Positions 17,993 through 24,382 of a stretch of DNA of 28,467 nt are shown here, piece after piece; position 1 is the first letter of the stretch; each line of letters starts with the position of its first letter. The notes below the pieces were generated by a model. That model had not been told where the DNA came from. It was given only the letters and a program-made list of their open reading frames with translations, and did no database searches. The position numbers and the translations under genes are program-made. The DNA comes from UBA3206 sp963623875 (GTDB lineage Bacteria; Bacillota_I; Bacilli_A; Acholeplasmatales; Anaeroplasmataceae), in NCBI GenBank assembly GCA_963623875.1, contig CAVFNL010000018.1, forward strand, positions 1 to 28,467. Reading direction: 5' to 3'.

Positions 17993-18000
17993 TCACCTTT
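17993..18000 (-). promoter_or_regulatory. Ribosome binding site that fixes the GNAT-like start
   Basis: AAAGGTGA on the minus strand is 5 bases before the ATG at 17987. It overlaps an in-frame GTG at 17996, which excludes that codon as the start. Confidence 0.65.
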
Positions 18001-18005
18001 TATTT

Positions 18006-18034
18006 ATTATAATTTATTTTTATATTTTACTCAA
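18006..18034 (-). promoter_or_regulatory. Promoter of the GNAT-corA-M16C-590aa operon
   Basis: On the minus strand, TTGAGT (18029-18034) and a perfect TATAAT (18006-18011) are separated by exactly 17 bases. The start codon of the first gene follows after 18 bases. This is the best-formed two-box promoter in the window and would drive the genes down to the terminator at 11366. Confidence 0.7.
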
Positions 18035-18064
18035 TAATTATGACATAATTTGCTTCGATTAAAA

Positions 18065-18091
18065 ATAAATCCCAAGCTACAATACTTGGGG
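18065..18091 (-). terminator. Likely intrinsic terminator after the metallo-beta-lactamase-fold gene
   Basis: CCCAAG (18071-18076) pairs with CTTGGG (18085-18090) around an 8-base loop. On the minus strand the stem is followed by ATTTATTTTT. It lies 20 bases past the stop of the hydrolase gene. The stem is short, so termination may be incomplete. Confidence 0.6.
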
Positions 18092-18110
18092 TAAAACATT
18101 ATAATACGTT

Positions 18111-18992
18111 CTACTTATTTTCATTTATAAATACTAATCTATTATCTTTAAAATAATTCTTTATTCTTTTACTATTAGATAAATATGATAGATAACTTCT
18201 TATAGTTGATAAGATTAACATATATTTATTATATGATATTCTTAATTTATAATAATCAAATATATGTGATGTACATTCAGTACAGTTATGTTCTTCATGC
18301 AAATAATCTAATAATACATTAATAATTTCATTTATTTTATTTCTATTAAACTCAACTACAGACTTAATATTTGTTGTAGCCTCGCTATGTGATGGTACTA
18401 CAATCTTCCCGTTTAGGGATTCTACAAAGTCTAAAGATTCTAGATACCCTTTCACATCATAGATTAATAATATATGCGCCCTGTCCACTAATTCTATAGA
18501 ACCAAGCGTATCTGCTACAAAATATACATCATCTGGTGTTTTAATGCCTATCATACCAGAGTGATGTCCTGGTAACATAAACCATTCTATACAACTTGGA
18601 ATTTCTTTGAATGAATATATTTCATCATTAACGTCGATGTGCATAAGTTTTCCATCATATTCATCAAGTGGATATCCTCCATATAAAAATCCAATATCAA
18701 GTTTAGGATCCCTAAAGAATCCTCTTTCTATTTTACTAGCTATCATAGTACAGTGTGTTTTATTATAAATGTATTCCCACCCACCTGCATGATCCGCATG
18801 ACAATGTGAAAAAACAAGATGTGTCACATTCATACCATTTGATATAAGTGTATCATAAATATGAGGTCCATCCTCATCAGTCCCACAATCAAATAGTAAA
18901 ACATCTTTTTTATCGTTTAAAACGTAAACACCACAATTAGTATTACATTTAACGTAATACGTATTCCCTTTTAATTGTATAAGTTCATACAT
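18111..18992 (-). CDS. Metallo-beta-lactamase-fold hydrolase
   Basis: This 293-residue cytosolic protein has the di-metal motif HCHADH at 63-68 (H63, H65, D67, H68). Further ligands are in PGHHSG (141-146), D161 in VADTL and H202 in VVPSHSE. The pattern is that of the general MBL-fold hydrolases (glyoxalase II and related thioester, phosphodiester or lactone hydrolases). The substrate is not determined by the motifs. The C-terminal 80 residues add a helical region containing CTECTSH. AGGTGA lies 4 bases before the ATG. The gene follows a hairpin behind the membrane-protein gene, and no separate promoter is obvious, so it may depend on read-through. Confidence 0.85.
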   Translation of the reverse strand: MYELIQLKGNTYYVKCNTNCGVYVLNDKKDVLLFDCGTDEDGPHIYDTLISNGMNVTHLVFSHCHADHAGGWEYIYNKTHCTMIASKIERGFFRDPKLDIGFLYGGYPLDEYDGKLMHIDVNDEIYSFKEIPSCIEWFMLPGHHSGMIGIKTPDDVYFVADTLGSIELVDRAHILLIYDVKGYLESLDFVESLNGKIVVPSHSEATTNIKSVVEFNRNKINEIINVLLDYLHEEHNCTECTSHIFDYYKLRISYNKYMLILSTIRSYLSYLSNSKRIKNYFKDNRLVFINENK

Positions 18993-19011
18993 AATATCAC
19001 CTACCCTAAAA

Positions 19012-19040
19012 ATTTAAACCCCAATAGATTCTACTGGGGG
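19012..19040 (-). terminator. Hairpin terminator or attenuator between the membrane protein and the MBL hydrolase
   Basis: CCCCAATA (19019-19026) pairs with TACTGGGG (19032-19039) around a 5-base loop, with one G-U pair. The minus strand continues with TTTAAATTTTT. It sits 8 bases past the upstream stop codon and 27 bases before the next start codon. Confidence 0.6.
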
Positions 19041-19047
19041 TTATAAT

Positions 19048-19530
19048 TTATAATGCTTGCATTATATACACATAAGCTTCAACGCATAATCCGAATAATG
19101 CCATTGATATTACAACAAGTGCTGATACTACAATTACCAAAGGCAATCTATCTTTTAAAGATATATCATATTTCTTCTTATCCTCTATTGACAATCTTTT
19201 AATCCAAAGTTGTTGCTTAATATCATACGTAATTAAAAATGGTAAAATAATAACTGCGCCTGCGGCCGCAATTAATCCTATATATGAATAATCTAATTCA
19301 ACCACATCATTTTTAAAGCATAAAGACGCAAGTATAAATTGAATTACCATTACAACTACTCCAAAATATCCAGAGTAGGCAATATATTTTTCAGCTTTAA
19401 GATTTTGGTCTGATGCGATTAAATAGATATATTTACATGTAAAAAACATATGAATTAAGAATAATGCAAGTGATATAAGCATTACAATATTTATTTGAAT
19501 TGCTGTACCTAAAGTACCAAATAAAATCAT
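19048..19530 (-). CDS. Four-helix membrane protein, function unknown
   Basis: 160 residues with four hydrophobic segments (about 12-36, 47-71, 82-102 and 129-153). A charged cytoplasmic-looking loop (DIKQQLWIKRLSIEDKKKYD) lies between the third and fourth. No motif identifies the family. GGAGG lies 8 bases before the ATG, and the gene begins 3 bases after the pgi stop, so it is translated from the same message as pgi. A hairpin follows immediately. Nothing in its sequence links it to glycolysis. Confidence 0.7.
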   Translation of the reverse strand: MILFGTLGTAIQINIVMLISLALFLIHMFFTCKYIYLIASDQNLKAEKYIAYSGYFGVVVMVIQFILASLCFKNDVVELDYSYIGLIAAAGAVIILPFLITYDIKQQLWIKRLSIEDKKKYDISLKDRLPLVIVVSALVVISMALFGLCVEAYVYIMQAL

Positions 19531-19533
19531 TTG

Positions 19534-20844
19534 TTATTCCTCCAATAATTTTTTAATTTGTTTTCCTAACTCTTCATATCCTGGTTTATTTAATAGCGCA
19601 AACATATTTTTCTTATATGATTCTACACCAGGTTGATTAAATGGATTAACCCCTATTGAATACGCACTTAATCCACAAGAATACATAAAGAAGTATACTA
19701 AATATCCATAGTTTTCTTCATCTAATTTTGAAATTTCAATAACATTAACAGGGACTCCACCCTCGTGGTGAGCAAGAGTTGTCGCAATCAATGCTTTTTC
19801 ATTAATCTCATTAATACTAATTCCTTTTAAGAAGTCTAGTTTATCAAGATTTCCTTCCATTTTAGGAACTACTATATCAAACATAGGTTCATCTATTTTA
19901 ATAATAGTCTCCATAATATTTCTTCTACCATCTTGAATCATTTGCCCTATTGAATGTAAGTCTGTTGTAAATATAGCTCCAGTAGGGAATATCCCTTTAT
20001 GATCTTTTCCTTCACTTTCTGCAAATAATTGTTTATACCATTCAATAAATCCTCTAAGTTTAGGTTCAAATGAAGATAAAATTTCAATTTCATATCCCTT
20101 ATTATATAACATAACTCTTCTAGTTGCGTATTCTAATGATAATGAATTTTCTTTTTTACAATCATTTTGTGCTTTTAGAGCACCATTTAAAACTTTTTTA
20201 ATATCTATTCCAGCCACAGCCATAGGTAAAAGCCCTACCGCAGTTAATACAGAATATCTTCCTCCAATATCATCTCTTATTGCAAACATAGGGATGTTTT
20301 TCTTTACACAAATATCATGCAAAATTCCTTTTTCTAAATCTGTAGTCGCATAAACCCTTTCATATGCCTTTTCTTGATATTTTTGTTCAAGTAGATTTAA
20401 AAATAATCTTGTTGATACTGATGTTTCAGTAGTACTTCCACTTTTTGATATGATATTTAATGAGAAATCTATATCCTTGATTTTATTATAAACTTCATAG
20501 ATATAAGATGAAGACATAGAATTACCCACAAAATATATCTTAAACCCATCATTAAAATATTTTGTAAGCATTTCTATTGCGGACTTAGCACCAAGGTATG
20601 ACCCACCTATACCAAGTACTACAAGTGCTTGTGATTCTTCTTTAATTTTTTTAGCCGCATCAACGACCTTATATAATTCACTAGATGCTAAATAATCATC
20701 TGGCAGTGTTAACCAACCAAGAAAATCATTACCTTCTCCGGATTTTGAATCTAAAATTTCTTTTGATTTTAAAACTTCTTTTTTATATTTATTATATTCT
20801 ACATCATCATAAAAATTTGATGTATATTTAAAATTTATATTCAT
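19534..20844 (-). CDS. pgi: Glucose-6-phosphate isomerase
   Basis: Cytosolic glycolytic and gluconeogenic enzyme interconverting glucose-6-phosphate and fructose-6-phosphate. The 436 residues match the shorter Bacillota form. Diagnostic segments are GIGGSYLGAKSA (78-89), the phosphate-binding ISKSGSTTET (132-141), FAESEGKDHKG with catalytic-loop glutamates (274-284), DLHSIGQ with H297 (295-301) and NQPGVESYKK with K411 (403-412). The start at 20844 is chosen because GGAGTGG at 20854-20860 is 9 bases upstream. A longer frame (to 20892) would run back over the nifU-like gene and lacks a site. The gene begins 1 base after the nifU-like stop. Confidence 0.95.
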   Translation of the reverse strand: MNINFKYTSNFYDDVEYNKYKKEVLKSKEILDSKSGEGNDFLGWLTLPDDYLASSELYKVVDAAKKIKEESQALVVLGIGGSYLGAKSAIEMLTKYFNDGFKIYFVGNSMSSSYIYEVYNKIKDIDFSLNIISKSGSTTETSVSTRLFLNLLEQKYQEKAYERVYATTDLEKGILHDICVKKNIPMFAIRDDIGGRYSVLTAVGLLPMAVAGIDIKKVLNGALKAQNDCKKENSLSLEYATRRVMLYNKGYEIEILSSFEPKLRGFIEWYKQLFAESEGKDHKGIFPTGAIFTTDLHSIGQMIQDGRRNIMETIIKIDEPMFDIVVPKMEGNLDKLDFLKGISINEINEKALIATTLAHHEGGVPVNVIEISKLDEENYGYLVYFFMYSCGLSAYSIGVNPFNQPGVESYKKNMFALLNKPGYEELGKQIKKLLEE

Positions 20845-20845
20845 A

Positions 20846-21124
20846 TTACTTTTCCACTCCATCAAGCATAGGACTATTAGGATCCGCAACATTTACAACA
20901 CGAATAATTTCTGGTATTTCTTCTTTTAACATTTCTTCTATTCCATCATTTAATGTATTATCTATATATCCACAATCAGCGCATGCTCCAAGCATCTGTA
21001 AATATACTATTCCATCTTTATATCCTAAAAATTCTAAATCTCCACCTTCACCATTAATATATGGTCTTATTTTATCAAGAATTTCTTCTACTTCATTTAT
21101 TATTTCTCTAGTTCTATCTTCCAT
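20846..21124 (-). CDS. NifU-like C-terminal domain (Nfu-type) Fe-S scaffold protein
   Basis: This 92-residue protein consists of only the NifU C-terminal domain. The IRPYINGEGGDLEFLGYKDG region (19-38) leads to the CxxC motif in LGACADCGY (C48 and C51). In the family a dimer holds a 4Fe-4S cluster through these cysteines and hands it to target enzymes. It resembles the stand-alone YutI type of Bacillota. AAGGTGG at 21133-21139 sets the ATG at 21124, which lies inside the last codons of the yutD-like gene (11-base overlap). A longer upstream frame is therefore not used. IspG/IspH and other MEP enzymes need Fe-S clusters, but they are not in this window. Confidence 0.9.
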   Translation of the reverse strand: MEDRTREIINEVEEILDKIRPYINGEGGDLEFLGYKDGIVYLQMLGACADCGYIDNTLNDGIEEMLKEEIPEIIRVVNVADPNSPMLDGVEK

Positions 21125-21725
21125 TATAATTTCCACCTTTTTGCTTATTTGTGTGCTTAAAATTATCATTTCGATTAGATTTCTTATCCGCAAATTTGTC
21201 TTTTCTATTGTCATTTCTACTAGATTTCTTCGAATCTCTTATATCGTCTTTATCATTTTCTAAATCTTTAGGTAATGAAAAAGCTTTAATTTTATTTATT
21301 CTTTGCATATCTAGTACTATATTTGGATGATTTCCGTTAGTCGATTCTAATACCAAGTTTTCTTTATCATAATTTACTTTTTCAATTTGAGGAACATGAT
21401 CATCCCCTAGGGTTAATTCCTTATTTGGATTTTTTTTATAATATTCAAAAAGCGATAAATATTCTTTTTCATTTATTCTTCTTAAAATATAAAATGCACA
21501 TTTATACACACAGGATTCCGACAAATAGTCTGGTATCTTTTTATATTGTCCATCATTTTTTCTAAATCCTTTAAGTCTTAAAGTATCACTTGCAATATCA
21601 CCAACAATATAATCATATGAATCATAATATTCTTCAAGATAAGCTTCTTCAAACTTTTCAATATCTAAAGCATCTCTTACATTCTTTAAAACCTCAAAGA
21701 ATCCCTTCTTTGTCTTTATTACCAT
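21114..21725 (-). CDS. YutD-family (DUF1027) protein with a basic repetitive tail
   Basis: 203 residues from the ATG at 21725, which has AGGTGA at 21730-21735. The core (about 1-150) carries the family signature YDYIVGDIASDTLRLKGF (37-54) and SESCVYKCAFYILRR (69-83), as in YutD of B. subtilis, a protein of uncertain function. That protein is about half this length. The extra C-terminus (about 154-203) is low-complexity and strongly charged, with an imperfect repeat (KKSSRNDNRK and KKSNRNDNFK, about 14 residues apart) ending in KQKGGNYNGR. Such tails often bind RNA, an inference here. It is first in the yutD-nifU-pgi unit. Confidence 0.8.
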   Translation of the reverse strand: MVIKTKKGFFEVLKNVRDALDIEKFEEAYLEEYYDSYDYIVGDIASDTLRLKGFRKNDGQYKKIPDYLSESCVYKCAFYILRRINEKEYLSLFEYYKKNPNKELTLGDDHVPQIEKVNYDKENLVLESTNGNHPNIVLDMQRINKIKAFSLPKDLENDKDDIRDSKKSSRNDNRKDKFADKKSNRNDNFKHTNKQKGGNYNGR

Positions 21726-21740
21726 ATTATCACCTAAAGT

Positions 21741-21768
21741 ATTATAGCATAAATTAAAATTATTCAAA
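21741..21768 (-). promoter_or_regulatory. Extended -10 promoter of the yutD-nifU-pgi unit
   Basis: TGCTATAAT on the minus strand (21741-21749) lies 15 bases before the yutD-like ATG. A partial -35 (TTTGAA or TTGAAT, 21762-21768) is 15 to 16 bases upstream. It lies in the short gap after the DUF368 gene, where I see no terminator, so read-through from the cdaA operon is also possible. Confidence 0.55.
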
Positions 21769-21778
21769 ATATGCCATA

Positions 21779-22708
21779 TTATTCATTTGAAATGTTATTA
21801 TCTTCTATCTCTTCTACTTTTGTCTCTATTTTATTAGTTCTCATTCTAGTCTCAATCATTTTAAATAAAATAGGAACTAAAATACCTATGATTGTACAAA
21901 TAACTGTCGCAACCCACATTCCTGCAGATTTAAAATTAATATCATAATCATCGTTATGACACATAGACCAAATTATTGTAAAAGGAGAACCTAAAATAAA
22001 TCCTATAATTGCAAAATATACTGCATTTTTATATTTTTTAAGAAGTAATCCCATTATCTTAGAAATAGTAAGTATTCCTATTACGCAAGCTATTGTAAAC
22101 ACAGCCATTGTAATAAATTCATCTAGTACATTATCCCCTTTTACAAATCCCTTCATAAATCCAGTACCTGTATTTAGGATAAGTGCATAATACCCAAATG
22201 CCATTAATGTAAATGATCCTGATATTCCTGGTATAACCATCGCAACTGATGATATTATACCCATTATAAATATTAGCGATAATGCTTTAAATGATATTTC
22301 AAGTTGTGCTTCTTTAAGATTTAAGAACGGAATGATTATCATAAACGCTAACGTAGGAATTAAATATAACATATTTAATTTAGATTTATTATCTTTAACT
22401 GATTCAACAAAAAGTTCAGGAAGTGATCCTATTATAAGTCCAACAAATAACATTATTGTAGGGAATGGGAATTTCTTTAGAAGTAACGCAATCGTAAACA
22501 TCGCAAAAACCATTCCAATCACAAGCCCTACACCTATAAAGAATAAGTCTTTAATAGCTCTTATCGGATGCTTTGTAATATCAGATAAATCATATATAAA
22601 TCTATCATATATTTTCATAATAATTGCCATTGTCCCACCACTAAAGCCTGGTATTATATTAGCTATACCCATGAAGAATCCTTTTATTATATCAAAAAGC
22701 CAGTTCAT
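21779..22708 (-). CDS. DUF368 membrane protein, PopT-like undecaprenyl-phosphate translocase
   Basis: This 309-residue polytopic membrane protein has about eight hydrophobic segments. It carries the two inverted-repeat signatures of the DUF368 family: PGFSGGT at 20-26 and PGISGS at 160-165. Members of this family have been reported to return undecaprenyl phosphate, the lipid carrier of wall precursors, to the cytoplasmic face of the membrane. The gene starts 1 base after ispF, so synthesis of isoprenoid precursors and recycling of the isoprenoid carrier are encoded on one message. The C-terminus (about 280-309) is a charged cytoplasmic tail. An overlapping plus-strand frame of 147 codons is a shadow of this gene. 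Confidence 0.85.
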   Translation of the reverse strand: MNWLFDIIKGFFMGIANIIPGFSGGTMAIIMKIYDRFIYDLSDITKHPIRAIKDLFFIGVGLVIGMVFAMFTIALLLKKFPFPTIMLFVGLIIGSLPELFVESVKDNKSKLNMLYLIPTLAFMIIIPFLNLKEAQLEISFKALSLIFIMGIISSVAMVIPGISGSFTLMAFGYYALILNTGTGFMKGFVKGDNVLDEFITMAVFTIACVIGILTISKIMGLLLKKYKNAVYFAIIGFILGSPFTIIWSMCHNDDYDINFKSAGMWVATVICTIIGILVPILFKMIETRMRTNKIETKVEEIEDNNISNE

Positions 22709-22709
22709 A

Positions 22710-23228
22710 TTATATTTCCTTTCCGTATGTTACTATTTTTTTTACATTTGGTTTTATAGATTCTACAAGCACTAAAGCTTCTGTTGCGATCGCCTCACCA
22801 CGTCCAATAAAGCCCATTTTCTCCCATGTAGTAGCTTTGACAGATACCATATTTAAATTTATATCTAATATATTTTTAATACTTTCTCTTATACGCTCTC
22901 TTATAGGAGCTATTTTTATATTTTCACTATATATAGTAAGATCAATATTATTTATCTTATATCCTTTTTCATGAACCATCATATAACATTTTTTTAATAT
23001 TATTTTAGAATCCATATTTAAAGTTTCATTACTATTGTCAGGGAAATAAGTACCTAAATCTCCAAGTGCAAGACTTCCAAGAAGCGCTTCTGCGACGGCA
23101 TGTAAAACAACATCCGCATCGCTATGTCCTAAAAGACCTACACTAGATTCTACTAAAACTCCTCCAAGTATTAGTTTTCTACCAGGAACAAGTTTATGAG
23201 TATCCCAAGCATGACCTATTCTAATCAT
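22710..23228 (-). CDS. ispF: 2-C-methyl-D-erythritol 2,4-cyclodiphosphate synthase
   Basis: Fifth enzyme of the MEP pathway. It cyclises CDP-methylerythritol 2-phosphate to the 2,4-cyclodiphosphate with release of CMP. At 172 residues it is slightly longer than the usual 157-160. The metal ligands are D9 and H11 in GHAWDTHKL and H43 in ADVVLHA. The GHSDADV loop is at 34-40, and LGDLGTYFPD (55-64) is the conserved segment after the first helix. The C-terminal SVKATTWEKMGFIGRGEAIATEA segment is also typical. GGAGG lies 6 bases before the ATG. The gene overlaps the ispD stop by 8 bases. Confidence 0.95.
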   Translation of the reverse strand: MIRIGHAWDTHKLVPGRKLILGGVLVESSVGLLGHSDADVVLHAVAEALLGSLALGDLGTYFPDNSNETLNMDSKIILKKCYMMVHEKGYKINNIDLTIYSENIKIAPIRERIRESIKNILDINLNMVSVKATTWEKMGFIGRGEAIATEALVLVESIKPNVKKIVTYGKEI

Positions 23229-23865
23229 CTACATCCTCCAACTTTAAGCATTCTGCTATTTTTATATCTTCAGGAGTAGTTATTTTAAAATTAAATCTAC
23301 TACCTAAAACAACCTCTGGTTTATAATTGAAATATGCTTCAAGGTATGAAATATCATCTGTTAATTCTTTATTACCATTATAATTTAGATAAGCTTCTAT
23401 ATAATCTTTTTTATATAACGCTTGTGGAGTTTGAACTACCATAAGATTATTTCTATCTACTACAGATGCATTAACATTTCGGATTGTATCAACAACTTTA
23501 ATTCCTGCATATGCACATTTAGCACTTTCCATTACCCTTAACATTTCTTTTGCAGTTGATGTTTTAAAAAAAGGACGGGCCGCATCATGAATTAAAACTA
23601 AATCATTCGATGCTATTTTAACTCCGTTGTATGAAGATTCGGCTCTAATTTTTCCACCTAATACTATTTTGCAATCAAGATTATAAGATTTTACTTCTTC
23701 ATAATCCGCTTCTGATACTACAAGAATAACCTCCGCTCCCATATTCTTAAATTTTTCATAAGAATACATAAACATTGGTTTCCCATTAAGATTATATAAG
23801 GTTTTATTTATATTTAATCTAGATCTTCTTCCGCTACCAGCTAAAAGAATAACTGCACTAAACAA
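23221..23865 (-). CDS. ispD: 2-C-methyl-D-erythritol 4-phosphate cytidylyltransferase, TTG start
   Basis: Third enzyme of the MEP pathway. It transfers CMP from CTP to methylerythritol 4-phosphate. 214 residues, with the nucleotide-binding loop LAGSGRRSR (8-16) and K21, HDAARPFF (93-100), VVDTIRNVN (124-132), VVQTPQ (143-148), TDDISYLEA (169-177) and KITTPED (194-200). The start is TTG at 23865: GAGGAG at 23873-23878 lies 7 bases upstream, and no ATG occurs before residue 31. A longer TTG start at 23880 would overlap the ribosome binding site. It begins 4 bases after the stop of the cyclo-ligase gene and overlaps ispF. Confidence 0.93.
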   Translation of the reverse strand: MFSAVILLAGSGRRSRLNINKTLYNLNGKPMFMYSYEKFKNMGAEVILVVSEADYEEVKSYNLDCKIVLGGKIRAESSYNGVKIASNDLVLIHDAARPFFKTSTAKEMLRVMESAKCAYAGIKVVDTIRNVNASVVDRNNLMVVQTPQALYKKDYIEAYLNYNGNKELTDDISYLEAYFNYKPEVVLGSRFNFKITTPEDIKIAECLKLEDVDD

Positions 23866-23869
23866 TATA

Positions 23870-24382
23870 TCACTCCTCAAATATTACATCTAACACTACA
23901 TCATATGGGTCTCCTAATAGATCTATATTATTTAATTCTTTATAAATAACACCTATTTTAAGACCTTTATATCCTTCTAGATATCTATCATAAAAACCTT
24001 TGCCATAACCTATTCTCTTTTTGTCTTTTAGAATTCCTACACAAGGAATTATAAACGCTTCAATTTCATCACGTGAAATAAAGTAGGATGTTGTAGGTTC
24101 ATAAACATTGAATTTAGCTTTTGAAAAATTATTCAAATCATTTTCCTTATAGAAGGATATCACATCATTTGTTTTAGGGAAACAAAATGTTTTATCTTTA
24201 TATACTTTCAAAAGATTTAAAACACTAATTTCATTTTCAAGTGGATAATATATACCAATTACCTTTAAATCATCTAAAATGCGTGATGATATTATATCAG
24301 ACACTATGGCTTCTGATATATCGGATAAATCCCTTCTTTTAACTAAAAGGGATTTTCTTATATCTTTTTTACTTGATATCAT
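23870..24382 (-). CDS. 5-formyltetrahydrofolate cyclo-ligase
   Basis: ATP-dependent enzyme that converts 5-formyl-THF to 5,10-methenyl-THF. 170 residues from the ATG at 24382. The N-terminal SSKKDIRKSLLVKRRDLS (3-20) has the basic pattern of the family, YYPLENEIS (45-53) is the next conserved block, and the signature RIGYGKGFYDRYL lies at 123-135. The frame could begin at an ATG 21 bases upstream. Neither start has a convincing ribosome binding site. Both lie inside the end of the preceding gene (14-base overlap for the chosen one), which suggests translational coupling. Homologues begin close to the chosen ATG. Confidence 0.9.
   Translation of the reverse strand: MISSKKDIRKSLLVKRRDLSDISEAIVSDIISSRILDDLKVIGIYYPLENEISVLNLLKVYKDKTFCFPKTNDVISFYKENDLNNFSKAKFNVYEPTTSYFISRDEIEAFIIPCVGILKDKKRIGYGKGFYDRYLEGYKGLKIGVIYKELNNIDLLGDPYDVVLDVIFEE
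23873..23878 (-). promoter_or_regulatory. Ribosome binding site that fixes the TTG start of ispD
   Basis: GAGGAG on the minus strand encodes the last two Glu codons of the upstream gene. It is 7 bases before the TTG at 23865, the only start codon with suitable spacing. Confidence 0.7.

Noticed and set aside
21769..21782. Near-palindrome AATATGCCATATT as terminator or operator
   Set aside because: The stem is six AT-rich pairs with a one-base centre and no T-run. It overlaps the DUF368 stop codon and is likely chance in AT-rich DNA.
22332..22775. Plus-strand frame of 147 codons
   Set aside because: It is antisense to the DUF368 gene and crosses into ispF. Both minus-strand genes are well supported, and this frame has no start signals.
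22786..22793. GCGATCGC palindrome like the cyanobacterial HIP1 word
   Set aside because: I noticed only this one copy, inside ispF. It is not an abundant repeat here.
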